This document shows positions 49,101 to 56,185 of a stretch of 64,000 nt of DNA, in pieces. Within the stretch, counting starts at the first letter, position 1. Every line of letters begins with the position of its first letter. The DNA is taken from NCBI GenBank assembly GCA_963691815.1, contig OY829657.1, positions 22,882,288 to 22,946,287 on the forward strand. Reading direction: 5' to 3'. A program made the translations under genes and the position numbers. The notes below the pieces were generated by a model, which worked only from the letters and a program-made list of their open reading frames with translations, searched no databases and was not told the DNA's origin. This stretch comes from Echiichthys vipera. Lineage: Eukaryota; Chordata; Actinopteri; Perciformes; Trachinidae.

Positions 49101-50990
49101 AATTGTCCTCTAAGATCTTCAACTGCACTCACAAATATACGGTATGTTGTTGTATGTTTAACAAAAAACTTGAAAAGAGAAGTATCCCCTTAATGTCTCT
49201 GCCGGTTATACAACAGCTAACAAGGCAATGCTTATCAAAAACATGCAGGGAATGGTGATAAGGAGTTACCAAGTTGGTCTGCAGATACATTTACTTTGAC
49301 CGATGCCCAGTTCAAGACCATTCAGTGAGAGGGATAAGTTTGCATGAAACAAAAAGAATATTCCTGTCAAAAGATGAGCACATGAATTAATGAAGTGTGT
49401 GTGGAAAGTTTAAAGGCAAAAAAAAGAAGCAGACTTCAAAGAACTAGTGGAGGAAAGCAGACTGCCACGTCGTTTAACATCGCCTGTATTTCACCCAAAA
49501 AGTGGGACTTGAACACACTACAAAGACTACAGCCAACTAGCATATACGTTCTTCACCTCTGTGAGAGGAAATTACCAGCCCTACCAGCAGGCTGCGGTTA
49601 TCATTCATAAAGGGAAACTAGAAGACCGACGAGATGTCGTAAGAACACAAGAACGGAAGTTCAATCCCCAGTTACTCCTGTCCCAGTTTTAAAACATAAT
49701 TCAGAAGTTGAGACATATACTGTTTAATAACCAAAATTTAAAGTAAAATGTCCATAGCAAGCCTAGTTTGGACAGGGTACAAAATCCCCACAATGCTCTG
49801 CATCTGCAACATCCCTGTGGCTCAATATTTCAAAGCCTTGTCCAAACATCAACAATAAACAGACAGCCAGGGTAAACTGTGATCCGTGATCACAGAACAA
49901 AGGACACCATAGAACTATAATATAGCCTGCCTCACTCGTTTGAAATCCCACAACACAGCTTTCTTATATACAAGCATCTTGTGGATCCTGGTTAAACAGA
50001 CGGGAGCCTGCCTGCCATGGCAACAAGCATCCTCTGAGACTGCAGAGAAAGGGGGGGGGGGGTGCTCGCTCTCTCGCCAGCCCAAACAGACGTGGTTGTC
50101 CTCAAATAACCTGACTCCCAAATCACGTCTTGCTCCTTATTGAATTCTCACCAGAAAAAGGAGCAGTGAACCTTACATGCAAATACAGAAAATGATTAAC
50201 TGATTCATAGCCTACATTGATAAATGATAGATGGTTTTAAGTGATGCTCAGTAATCTGAAAATACACCTCTGTAAATACATGACTCCTCTTGCTAATATG
50301 AGTAAGTTCCATGTTAGCTTTATTTAATCTCCATAGACATATTCAAAATTGAGTTACCTATACGGATTGGCATTTTGGTTAACTTGACGAACCATAATAT
50401 AGCCTCTTTTTTTTTTAAATCCCACAACATACATCTTAGATAATGAATCTTGTGGGTGCAGAATACAGGGACAGAAACCTGCCAGTCGTTTAATAATGAG
50501 CATCTTCTCAGACTGCAGTGGAATAAGGGGGGCGCTCTTCAGCCAGAACAGACGAGGTTGTCCTCGAATAACCTGAACCCCAAATCATGTTTTGCTCCTT
50601 TATTGAACCCGTCAGAAAAGGTGCGGTGCCTCGAGCTGCCCAGTGACATCACTACATGCAAAAACAGCCTTTATGAAAAGAAGTATTAACTGATTCACAG
50701 CTTAAAAATAATGAATAATACATGATTTAAGTATGATGCTCATGTTATCCTGTCACCTTGAGTCAACCACCATCTTCCGGAAATAAAGCTAAACAGGGCT
50801 AACAACTCAGGACCCCCTGTCTCTGAATGATTAACGTTGTTAGCTTTATTGAATGATAAAGACTTGAGTTAACTAGACAATAACAAACTGTAATAGAAAC
50901 CTTACCTTTACCTTTCCGGAATTCGTTCTTTAACGACCTGGATGTTTTCATTAAAGGTGCCCGAGACCTCGTAAACAGGATTAACGCCAT
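27970..50990 (-). CDS. letm1: letm1, LETM1 mitochondrial inner-membrane protein (complete, 14 coding exons)
   Basis: Spliced minus-strand gene of about 748 codons (human LETM1 is 739). Exons join in phase with GT-AG sites throughout: 50990-50906, 45334-45277, 44489-44003, 37518-37375, 36588-36451, 36023-35820, 35673-35554, 35179-35048, 34846-34688, 34463-34365, 31446-31312, 31130-30937, 28510-28372, 28122-27970. The start ATG at 50990 opens a basic, Ser/Arg-rich leader like a mitochondrial presequence. Seen in order: a WIHTTRRRWDDSKVEKSL region near the expected processing site, a hydrophobic membrane segment (about residues 221-240), the LETM domain, charged coiled coils (about 457-650), and one EF-hand loop DDNRDGKIDIDD (684-695). 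The family sits in the inner mitochondrial membrane and is tied to K+/H+ and Ca2+ exchange. LETM2 is unlikely: it is much shorter and lacks this C-terminus. Head to head with nsd2. Confidence 0.96.
28372..28510 (-). CDS. letm1: letm1 coding exon 13 (EF hand)
   Basis: 139 nt. It encodes GENLISIDELIGIMRQIQNI and then an EF-hand loop, DDNRDGKIDIDD, with ligand positions 1, 3, 5, 9 and 12 occupied by D, N, D, D, D and Gly at 6. Donor AAA|GTACGA is in phase. Confidence 0.95.
29100..29440 (+). repeat. interspersed repeat in letm1 intron 12
   Basis: AGTTATCTCAAGACACTTTA, GGTCTGGACCACACTCTG, CCCAACAATTCCTCCATGAG and CAGTGGCAACAAAAACC are in the order of a common fish repeat, split by an AT-rich palindromic insert. 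Confidence 0.6.
29255..29356. repeat. AT-rich palindromic block
   Basis: TATATATAGAGAGAG, ATAGATCTATAGATCTA and related motifs, self-complementary in several places; sits inside the repeat above. Confidence 0.8.
30028..30092 (+). repeat. (GAT)n microsatellite, imperfect
   Basis: GATGATGAAGATGAC-type trinucleotides in letm1 intron 12. Confidence 0.9.
30311..30459. mobile_element. MITE with inverted ends in letm1 intron 12
   Basis: Ends AAGCATAGACTCTATATAAA and TTTATACACAATCTATGCTT are inverted repeats with few mismatches, continuing into GATGGA / TCCATC. About 149 bp, no ORF. Confidence 0.75.
30384..30398 (+). promoter_or_regulatory. CTCF-like motif inside a MITE
   Basis: CCACCAGGGGGCGAT fits 14 of 15 positions of CCRSYAGRKGGCRSY. 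It lies in the interior of the MITE at 30,311. Confidence 0.5.
30937..31130 (-). CDS. letm1: letm1 coding exon 12 (coiled coil)
   Basis: 194 nt, DLEEIKKELSKTGQEKAIEE through SKRVNRMIGRIGKIILELEK, ending with two bases of a Gly codon completed by exon 13. Conserved LETM1 C-terminal coiled coil. Confidence 0.95.
31312..31446 (-). CDS. letm1: letm1 coding exon 11 (coiled coil)
   Basis: 135 nt, 45 codons, GEEITKEEIDLLSDACSKLK to DDVLEYNE. Acceptor CCAG, donor GAG|GTGCCT. Coiled-coil character. Confidence 0.95.
32660..32686. repeat. (TA)n tract
   Basis: TA dinucleotides in letm1 intron 10; another lies near 32,766-32,792. Confidence 0.85.
32830..33620. mobile_element. DNA transposon with ATAAGTCGC-type ends in letm1 intron 10
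   Basis: Left ACCGTATTTTTCGGATTATA and right TTAATCCGAAAAATACGGT are inverted; flanking TA may be the target duplication. Repeats of GCGACTTATACTC occur near both ends. Inside, a plus-strand frame near 33,100 reads ELAELFRSDTEEEEFIGFSD and stops. Interrupted by a nested hAT MITE at 33,422. Confidence 0.75.
33422..33522. mobile_element. hAT MITE nested in the element above, with 8-bp target duplication
   Basis: 101 bp with ends GGGTGTCAAACTGATCCAGT and its reverse complement, near-perfect over 30 bp. Flanked by CTCTAGTG at 33,414-33,421 and again at 33,523-33,530, an exact 8-bp duplication typical of hAT. Confidence 0.92.
33645..34010. mobile_element. long imperfect inverted repeat (fold-back)
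   Basis: Left arm CTTTATTTATAAGATTTTAC, CACACCCAAAAAGTAA and AAAAGTTTGTTTA; right arm TAAACAAACTTTT, TTACTTTTTGGATGTGTG and GTAAGATTTT in reverse complement. About 150 bp per arm with mismatches and gaps. Confidence 0.65.
34365..34463 (-). CDS. letm1: letm1 coding exon 10
   Basis: 99 nt, 33 codons, EEELEFEAELAKADKAAHSE to APVIEGIK. Matches the region of human LETM1 before its TKEEID coiled coil; acidic linker. Confidence 0.92.
34688..34846 (-). CDS. letm1: letm1 coding exon 9 (coiled coil)
   Basis: 159 nt, 53 codons, TKEAQLMVAEMELSKVDNKA then a Glu/Lys/Arg-rich helix ending AEKAAR. A strongly charged heptad-like pattern suggests a coiled coil. Confidence 0.94.
35048..35179 (-). CDS. letm1: letm1 coding exon 8 (end of LETM domain)
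   Basis: 132 nt, 44 codons, WLELHLNQQIPTSLLLLSRA to LQTLPEVV. The donor is taken as GTAGGT. A GTG two codons up could also act as a donor dinucleotide but fits the family less well. Confidence 0.94.
35554..35673 (-). CDS. letm1: letm1 coding exon 7 (LETM domain)
   Basis: 120 nt, 40 codons, LIAEEGVESLNVNEVQAACR to ERLREQLSQ, with SAP-like helix spacing. Donor CAG|GTAACA. Confidence 0.96.
35820..36023 (-). CDS. letm1: letm1 coding exon 6 (LETM domain)
   Basis: 204 nt, 68 codons, from IRDSGERPSNEQILKFSKLF through LTLDNLTRPQLVALCRLLEL to RADDK. This is the core of the LETM / ribosome-binding-like domain. Confidence 0.96.
36130..36262 (+). mobile_element. LINE-like 3' tail in letm1 intron 5
   Basis: CTCTGTATATTTGCACTCC and ACTGATGCACAACAATTTC, then GGAAAAATAAAGCTTTATC. 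Same style as the tail at 7,960. Confidence 0.5.
36451..36588 (-). CDS. letm1: letm1 coding exon 5 (LETM domain)
   Basis: 138 nt, 46 codons, from EERLKTELRVKLEMAKFLQ to STFFQK; acceptor TTTTTAG, donor GTTGGT. It follows the membrane span directly in the family alignment. Confidence 0.96.
37375..37518 (-). CDS. letm1: letm1 coding exon 4 (transmembrane segment)
   Basis: 144 nt, phase 0 on both sides. It encodes FLRTCADVFRLLPFLVF and the following hydrophobic stretch with prolines, then LKLFPNMLPSTFETQSKK. This is the single membrane span of the LETM1 family. Confidence 0.96.
38540..39154 (+). mobile_element. element with SANT/Myb-like ORF, copy 1 (letm1 intron 3)
   Basis: Shares about 480 bp, nearly identical, with 41,928-42,433. 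The 3' end GTGTGAGTATGCCCTTA is inverted relative to a degraded 5' end. ATG at 38835 opens a plus-strand frame, MAVKGSCWCVAEVECLLQIW then SDENIQKQ, to a TGA ending at 39143. W-x4-EVECLL-x-IW resembles the first helix of Myb/SANT-like (MADF-like) domains of PIF/Harbinger-type elements. A short ACGAGC-type tandem lies near 38,709-38,750. Confidence 0.65.
39155..39633. other. letm1 intron 3 sequence, nothing recognised
   Basis: AT-rich intron. Confidence 0.4.
39634..40296. mobile_element. fold-back MITE, copy 3 (most complete)
   Basis: Outer ends TAAAGTGATATTCCGCCGTA and AAGAATTTCACTTTA are inverted, with GGGTCTTTTTCGGCAAAT against ATTTGGCAAAAAAGACCC. Flanking TA may be the target duplication. 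The centre holds GGAGCTGGTACAGGGACCAG, which appears inverted in copy 2. Confidence 0.82.
40520..40685. repeat. CAAGTC-rich interspersed repeat
   Basis: Many CAAGTC/GACTTG motifs, ending CAAGTCCACATCTCTGG. Common fish repeat style. Confidence 0.55.
40686..41927. other. letm1 intron 3 sequence, nothing recognised
   Basis: No exon, RNA or clear repeat. Confidence 0.4.
41928..42433 (+). mobile_element. element with SANT/Myb-like ORF, copy 2 (letm1 intron 3)
   Basis: Ends AGGGCGCACTCACACTGTC and GACAGTATGAGTGCGCCCT are good inverted repeats. ORF MAVKGSRWCDAEVECLLQIW... stops at 42,339. It differs from copy 1 by a few residues (C/R, V/D, G/A). Same strand, 3.4 kb from copy 1. Confidence 0.7.
42434..44002. 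other. letm1 intron 3 sequence, nothing recognised
   Basis: Unclassified. 43,560-43,800 may be part of an old repeat, but I cannot name it. Confidence 0.35.
44003..44489 (-). CDS. letm1: letm1 coding exon 3 (presequence end, start of conserved core)
   Basis: 487 nt, acceptor TTCTTAG, donor CAG|GTGAG. It encodes the late presequence, then the strongly conserved block with VEKSLRSLKDKKKKLEEGG and HYYHGFRLLWIDT, ending LSRRERRQ. This is the best single anchor for LETM1 identity. Confidence 0.96.
44612..44845. mobile_element. possible hAT-like MITE in letm1 intron 2
   Basis: AGGTGCTTTCACGCC at one side and GGCAGTGTGAAACCAAC at the other are weak inverted ends. Confidence 0.3.
45277..45334 (-). 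CDS. letm1: letm1 coding exon 2 (58 nt)
   Basis: Acceptor TTTTAG before 45334 and donor GTAAGC after 45277. It reads KVQDGACFNCTAIRLSSQ in the only frame that joins exons 1 and 3. It is small and poorly conserved, and is supported by splice sites and phase. Confidence 0.75.
45648..46065. mobile_element. interspersed non-autonomous element in letm1 intron 1
   Basis: GAGGTGGAATGTAACTAAGT, TTTACTCAATGTTCTGTAC, ACTTTTACTTAAGTAATG and GTGGAGTATTTTCACAATGC are in the order of a very common fish element with this start. Confidence 0.65.
46430..46735. other. GC-rich patch in letm1 intron 1
   Basis: Unique-looking GC-rich block with AGCCAATTATGTCAGAGCAC and CCACGCCCTTCC. Possible regulatory island; no proof. 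Confidence 0.3.
46736..49913. other. letm1 intron 1, no gene seen
   Basis: AT-rich intron with a small 10-bp tandem repeat at 47,701-47,750 (about five units of TTGAACGGTC). Confidence 0.45.
49914..50250 (+). repeat. direct duplication near letm1 exon 1, unit A
   Basis: Shares in order with unit B: AATATAGCCT, AAATCCCACAACA, CTTGTGG, GGTTGTCCTC, AATAACCTGA, TTGCTCCTT and TTAACTGATTCA. Contains a G run near 50,050. Confidence 0.75.
50392..50745 (+). repeat. direct duplication near letm1 exon 1, unit B
   Basis: Diverged copy of unit A in the same orientation, ending 160 bp before letm1 exon 1. Confidence 0.75.
50906..50990 (-). CDS. letm1: letm1 coding exon 1
   Basis: ATG at 50990 followed by a basic leader beginning MALILFTRSRAPLMK, then donor. 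Two donors 6 nt apart fit the reading frame (after 50912, GTAAAG; after 50906, GTAAGG); both leave one base that joins the GG of exon 2. A TTG 21 nt upstream is also open but is a poor start. Protein similarity is weak here, so the call rests on ATG, leader character, phase and position. Confidence 0.75.
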
Positions 50991-51246
50991 GCGGAGGCTT
51001 TTCTGTTTCAATCACCTTTTACAGTTACAGTAAGTTACAAGCTAGCTAGCTAGCCGGTTAGCTAGCCACCGTTTGTTCCAAGTTGTCGAATAAAAAAAAG
51101 AACTGATAACCGTGGTACACAGGAATGTAAAATGTGTATTTTCAACAAACGACGACGCGTATGTTACTGTACATTGGAAAATATAACTCCATGTCATGCC
51201 CTTCCCTTCTCTACGCAGATGACAGCTAACCGGACAAGGCTCCGAG

Positions 51247-51254
51247 TGACGTCA
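51247..51254. promoter_or_regulatory. CRE-like palindrome upstream of letm1
   Basis: Perfect TGACGTCA about 257 bp upstream of the letm1 ATG, in the letm1-nsd2 intergenic region. Candidate CREB/ATF site. Confidence 0.45.
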
Positions 51255-51349
51255 GACTGTGGGTGTTAAACAGAGCCGTTGGTTAAGCAGCCGGAGATGT
51301 ATGACGAGGACACACTTCCGGCTATTTATCAAAATAAAAGCCCGGGTTT

Positions 51350-51650
51350 TCGAGTTGGAGGAGGGTTTTGCAAGAAGAAGAATTCCTTTATTAATCCCGT
51401 ACGGAGAAACTAAATCTTTTCACTCTGTTATTATTAGTATTATTCAGGTTACACACACACACGCCCGAAATACACACACATGCACAAACAGGACCTATAT
51501 ACATGCAATTAATGGAGAAATGTCAGAGCGAGGGGGCTGCCAATGGATTGGCACCCCGAGCAGTTGGGGGTTCAGTGCCTTGCTCAACAGCACATCGGCA
51601 GTGTCCAGGAGATGAACTGGCACCTCTCCAGCCACAAGTCCACACTCCAT
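51350..51650. repeat. interspersed repeat upstream of letm1
   Basis: GAATTCCTTTATTAATCCCG, a (CA)-rich stretch, GGGGGTTCAGTGCCTTGC and AACAGCACATCGGCAGTG. A common fish repeat form. Confidence 0.6.
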
Positions 51651-51714
51651 TCATGGTCCACAAAACATAATGGCATTTATAATTTGACTATTGTCAAAAA
51701 GAAGTACTGTATGG

Positions 51715-51884
51715 TATGGAAGGACATTGCCGCCATTGTGATGAAAAAAAGATTGGATCCTGTAAGTCATTATGATGAGTTAGTATCTCAAAATAATGAG
51801 AACACTTTTTTTTGAGATACTAACTCATTATAATGACTTACAGGATCTTTTTTTATCACACTGGCAGGAGTTGGCCTCCATAGT
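51715..51884. mobile_element. fold-back MITE (clean hairpin)
   Basis: Left ATCCTGTAAGTCATTATGAT and GAGTTAGTATCTCAAA; right TTTGAGATACTAACTC and ATTATAATGACTTACAGGAT in reverse complement, extending to GTGTGAT-type ends. A near-perfect hairpin of about 80 bp per arm. Confidence 0.85.
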
Positions 51885-51889
51885 ATCGA

Positions 51890-52135
51890 ACTTTTTTGAG
51901 ACATAATGCAAAATTATTGAAATCATATTTCATTTGTATATATTTTAAGCCGATATCAGAATTTGCACAATACTGTTTATTATATACGATGTTGCTTTTA
52001 CTTGCATGTTTTTTTTTCTATTTATATTTATTTTATGGGGCTTGTTGGCGGGTGCCTGAGGCCTTAGATATAAACAAATATTTATGTTATTGTTGTGCGC
52101 ATAACAAATAAAGAACATTGAACCTTGAAAATCTT
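51890..52135 (+). mobile_element. LINE-like 3' tail
   Basis: Ends AACAAATAAAGAACATTGAA and CCTTGAA, a common fish LINE 3' tail. Confidence 0.55.
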
Positions 52136-53394
52136 TACTGTTATTTTTGTGATGTGGGAATGTTCTAACTCTATTATAGAATAAATTAGCCATACATGTC
52201 TGTGTTTTTTGCCTAATCCAGTTTTTGTCTTTTTCATTATGCACTTATGCATTTTCTCTTATGTCATAGCCTAAAAATTCTAGAGAAACAGGCTTGTATT
52301 GTCCCCAAACCAGCAGAATACTGCGAGTGAGGACTGAGGAAAGTGAAAGAGCTGCATTTGCCCTTTCCTCTGAGGAAGGCCCTGAGGCCCACCTGTGCTA
52401 GTGAAGCAGCGGCCAACAAATAAGATTGAGTGGTTGCACACGGAAGCTTCCAGATGTCAATGCATAACTGAGTGTGAGCAAGAAAGTATTTCTTAAGATG
52501 TATGTGGATAAATAAAGGAACTAAAAAGAAAAATAGGTCTCCAGTATCAGCCACTTCAACAATTAAATGACAACGACCAGTAACTGCACATTTCTGCGTT
52601 GGGTTGAGGTCTGCTTCTCCTTTTTAACCTGAACCCACCCTGGCCTAAGCTAGTTGTCCTCTACTTTATTGAACCTCATCCCAACCCACCGTTATGGCTG
52701 CAAAGCCTAGCTGTAAGCATACCAAAACCACCACAACCACCGCACCTCTGAAGAGAAGTTAAAAAAAGATCTCATCACAAGACCTGTTTGATTTACATAT
52801 GAGACCAATGTATAAATTGAAGCAACTAACATAGTATTCATACTTTCTTGTGTAAATTAGTATTTCATCTATCTTTAAAGATAGGTAGTGATGAGATGCC
52901 CACGTGGTCATTACTCATGAACTGTCATTCCTTGCTGTAATATTGCATCAAGGATTGTGGCTTTTATTTTGAAAGGCAAACGTATGCCGGAAGTGTGTTA
53001 TAATATTTCAGTAGGAATCACGCCTCTCAGCTTCCTCTGCTGGTACTGCAGCTTGAATTTACTGTTGATGTGGAGGAGCCATCATCTAAGTTTCAGTTTT
53101 TGATTTCTTCTTTCTTTCTATAATTACATGTGTTACATTTTTAGAGCAATCAGGTAACAATATATGTTGTGTCATATTTTCTGCCTGCAAGATAACACGT
53201 GTGCAGCTATTAGACAATACATTTAGGTTAACACAAAACTCATCTGGACTGACTTGATTTAAGGTTGTTTATGAACTGTAGCGGTTGTGATCAACTTTGC
53301 ATCCCCATTGAACCTATCCCCCTCAGCCTACTAACCAGTTATTGTTTGATTTATTCTTGTCATTTAGTTCCTGTATTTTTAACCTGGGAACATT
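52136..53394. other. letm1-nsd2 intergenic sequence, nothing recognised
   Basis: No supported exon, RNA or repeat family. Confidence 0.4.
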
Positions 53395-53461
53395 GGCATA
53401 ATGGTTTTTAATGCTCATATTTCATACTCTTTTCTTATTGTAATGATGATGGGGTTTAGGG

Positions 53462-53743
53462 CAGGGGTCTTCAACCTTTTGTTAGGCAGAGGACCCCATA
53501 GAGACATAGCAGGGACCCCCTGCTACAATCATTGTATTAAATGAAGTTGCATATACAGCCAGGGCGGCCTAAAGCCTATACACGCAGCTTTTTATGGTGC
53601 ATACAATACTTAGATATTACAATGATCATTATCAACATATTCATACATTTATACATCATATGTAAATATTAAACATACATGTTGAAGGCTCATTGAATCC
53701 TTCAGCTCAATTGTACATGGATACCCCCTGCTGCAGAGCTCTG
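53462..53743. mobile_element. hAT-like element with imperfect 8-bp target duplication
   Basis: Starts CAGGGGTCTTCAACCTTTT and ends CTGCTGCAGAGCTCTG. Flanks GTTTAGGG (53,454) and GTTTAATG (53,744) agree at 6 of 8 positions. Confidence 0.55.
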
Positions 53744-53879
53744 GTTTAATGCATGTCTTTTTGACCTGGGTGTGGTATAATGACTTTTAATGTTCATATT
53801 TCATTTTTTTTTTTTACTGTAATGATGATGATGTGGTGGGGGAGGGGCATATGGGTCTTCTAACAGCAATACAAAATCT

Positions 53880-54030
53880 GCATTTAAACGTTAATAGTGT
53901 GATGACTTATGTTATTAGTCATATGTCTATTTTTTAATAATTTTTCTAAGCTGTCTTTCAATCTGGTTTTACTCTGTAGCACTTTGGGACTGCTTTTTAA
54001 CAATGAAAGTGCTTTACGAATAAAATGTAT
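53880..54030 (+). repeat. retroelement-like 3' tail
   Basis: TGTAGCACTTTGGGACTGC and GTGCTTTACGAATAAAATG, like the tail at 2,200-2,345. Confidence 0.4.
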
Positions 54031-54233
54031 TATAAGCCTTATTGTATATTATAAGTCAGGGCTGTTATTATTGTAAGAAACAAGAATATAAGTACAGTAG
54101 AGTATTAATTAAAAGTAATCCATAAAAGTGGTGACATGGTGTGAAAGCAGACGGGAGACACCGAGGTCAGCTACTTCCTACGGTTGGGTTTTTTTTTTGA
54201 AAGGACCGGTTGGAGCCTCGTTCTCGCTCCCGA

Positions 54234-54289
54234 CCAATCGGAAGTGAGTATTTTTCGCGCTGGTCGGCCGGAGAGTTTGAGTTTCCCGC
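54234..54289 (+). promoter_or_regulatory. nsd2 promoter elements: CCAAT box and two E2F-type sites
   Basis: CCAAT at 54234-54238, TTTCGCGC ending at 54260 and TTTCCCGC at 54282-54289. Both octamers match TTTSSCGC. CCAAT plus E2F spacing is typical of cell-cycle-linked promoters. Function is inferred. Confidence 0.5.
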
Positions 54290-54387
54290 AAGCTTTTTTG
54301 GACTCGGCTTGAATGAAAATCCTTCGCTTTTACAGGATGAATACGGGCATTTCCCCTCTTTAACGACCCGAGAGGGAGATCCAACAG
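54260..54387 (+). other. nsd2: nsd2 5' non-coding exon (start approximate)
   Basis: A GC-rich segment just past CCAAT and E2F-type sites, ending in a good donor CAACAG|GTAACT at 54387/54388. The start is a guess from promoter elements. It is the likely first exon, as NSD2 genes have non-coding first exons. Confidence 0.5.
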
Positions 54388-55608
54388 GTAACTACAAATA
54401 CAACGGTCTTTCATGTTATTGTCAGCCCGGGGATATTAGCCGGTATGAGTACACTTGTTCGCTCCCGACCATCCATTTTAACAAGAGAGGACCTGCTTCA
54501 GCTCTTAGCATGCTAGCTGGCTGTGCTAACGTTATTTGGCTTGACTTCAATGAAACTCTCGTTAGCTTGAGGCTAGCACTGTTAGCTTTATTTGAAGCGA
54601 GCTGTCATGGCGCCTACAAATTGAGTATATCAGTATAGCTAAACGATTTAAACACGCTACCGCAACCGTTCAGCCGCACAGTCTTGTATTTACTTGTGTG
54701 TGCATTCGCCTGTTTGCTTTAATCGTGTCGTTTGTAGCATGGCTGCGTCTAGGGTTTTTTGGTGGCGGCTGTGGCTATTTGCTGGAATGCGCCGTTAATG
54801 GCTGACTGTAGCAATGACAAGAGATGCGGTTGTTCGGTCTGGGATAATGCTTGATCCGCGACTGGGATCCATGAGATTCCCACATCGTGGCTTTCGCTTC
54901 AGATAATAGTCGGGGCCATCGTTTTAGTGGAATACATGACACTGCAACTGCTGGTTAAATAGGTCATTTTTACGTTAACCACCAGACCACGTTAACGTAT
55001 TTAGTTGACTTTAGAGTGACTGAGCCTAGCGTGACTATAACTTTAACTCGACAGTCGTCTTGCCGTCACATCTCTACCCACAGCCGGGTAAGACAGATGT
55101 CTGCTCGACGTTCCTGCTATTAAAATGAAGGTTTTTGTTGCCAGTGTGCACAAGATTGCTGAATAAATACTGCATATAAATATTATTATAATTATACTAT
55201 AAACATTGCGACTTGGTGCTGCTCATTGGGGAATTGCTGGGTCTCTGTAAACCATAAATAAGTCACAGAGTGGTTTAGACCTTCTCTTTATGAAAGGTAC
55301 CAACGTTAGTGTTAAGCTACTTAACAATACATTGTCAATTTAAACCATAATGTACCATGTTTCAGCTGAAGTGGGGGGTCACATTCAATTAAACGTATTC
55401 GCTCCACAATAAGCTCCGACCTGTCAGCTGCTTCCATTTCCGCGGCTTTTCTAGACGGAGATGCGGTGGTTTACGCTGCACAGCTATTGCCACCCACTCA
55501 TTGGGCATTCGCTGCATGCTGGCGGAGCCTGCAGCCAGCCTCCTGCAGTCTCCGTGCCGCTGTAGCCACAGTCTGCAGCTAGCAGTTAGCGTGGCCCTTT
55601 TCTTCCAG
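54388..55608. other. nsd2 first intron / 5' region
   Basis: No coding sequence supported. A GC-rich stretch from about 55,440 may be an alternative promoter. Confidence 0.4.
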
Positions 55609-55635
55609 GAGAAAGCCAACTTAGAAATTGTCGCG
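55609..55635 (+). other. nsd2: possible alternative or second 5' UTR exon of nsd2
   Basis: Acceptor-like CTTTTCTTCCAG, then 27 nt, then donor GTCGCG|GTAAGA. It could be a small second exon or the end of an alternative first exon starting in the GC-rich stretch from about 55,440. Confidence 0.35.
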
Positions 55636-56119
55636 GTAAGAGGTTTCTCCGCCCTGTGTTTTTTTGTTTGTGTGCATGGATGTAAATCAAGAATGGGTTT
55701 GACTTTACCTCGTTCACATTAGTTATGATCAACGTCTGGATTTCACTGAGGAATCATTTTACTATGCAGAGGTAACGTTATTGTTGCTTCCGACTTTTGC
55801 TCAGTCGAGTAGCTCTACTTTCTAATTAAAAGCATCCAAAAACTACACGACTAGAACATTCCGTGACAGGTGCAGTTTTCTCCGTCGCCTCCAAGCTCTC
55901 TCTGTTCATGGTCCGCTGGAGCCAGTGAGGGCCATTTTGTATAAATGTGTAACGTTATGCTCCTAGGATTCATATCCCAGAATGCCATTTTACAAACTGA
56001 CAAAATGAAGATCAACAAAAATTGATTGCATGATTTGTTAATGTTTTCTGATCGAATCTTTGGAATAATAAAAACGTTTCTACCCTGTCCTGTAGCTCAG
56101 TAAGCCTGGAGGGGGTTAG

Positions 56120-56185
56120 ATGGGATGGACAGCAAAGGTAGCTCCCTGCCTTCAATGCCCGAACCAGCCAATCCGATCAGCATGA
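56120..56185 (+). other. short uORF overlapping the nsd2 start
   Basis: An ATG five bases before the nsd2 ATG, in another frame, runs 21 codons to a TGA. If translated, it would compete with the main start. Confidence 0.45.

Noticed and set aside
50988..51011. TTG at 51011 as the letm1 start
   Set aside because: Non-ATG start in a vertebrate gene. The in-frame ATG at 50990 begins a good mitochondrial leader.
54210..54638. 142-codon ORF at the nsd2 5' end as coding sequence
   Set aside because: It runs through a good donor at 54,388 and has no NSD2 similarity; more likely 5' UTR and intron.
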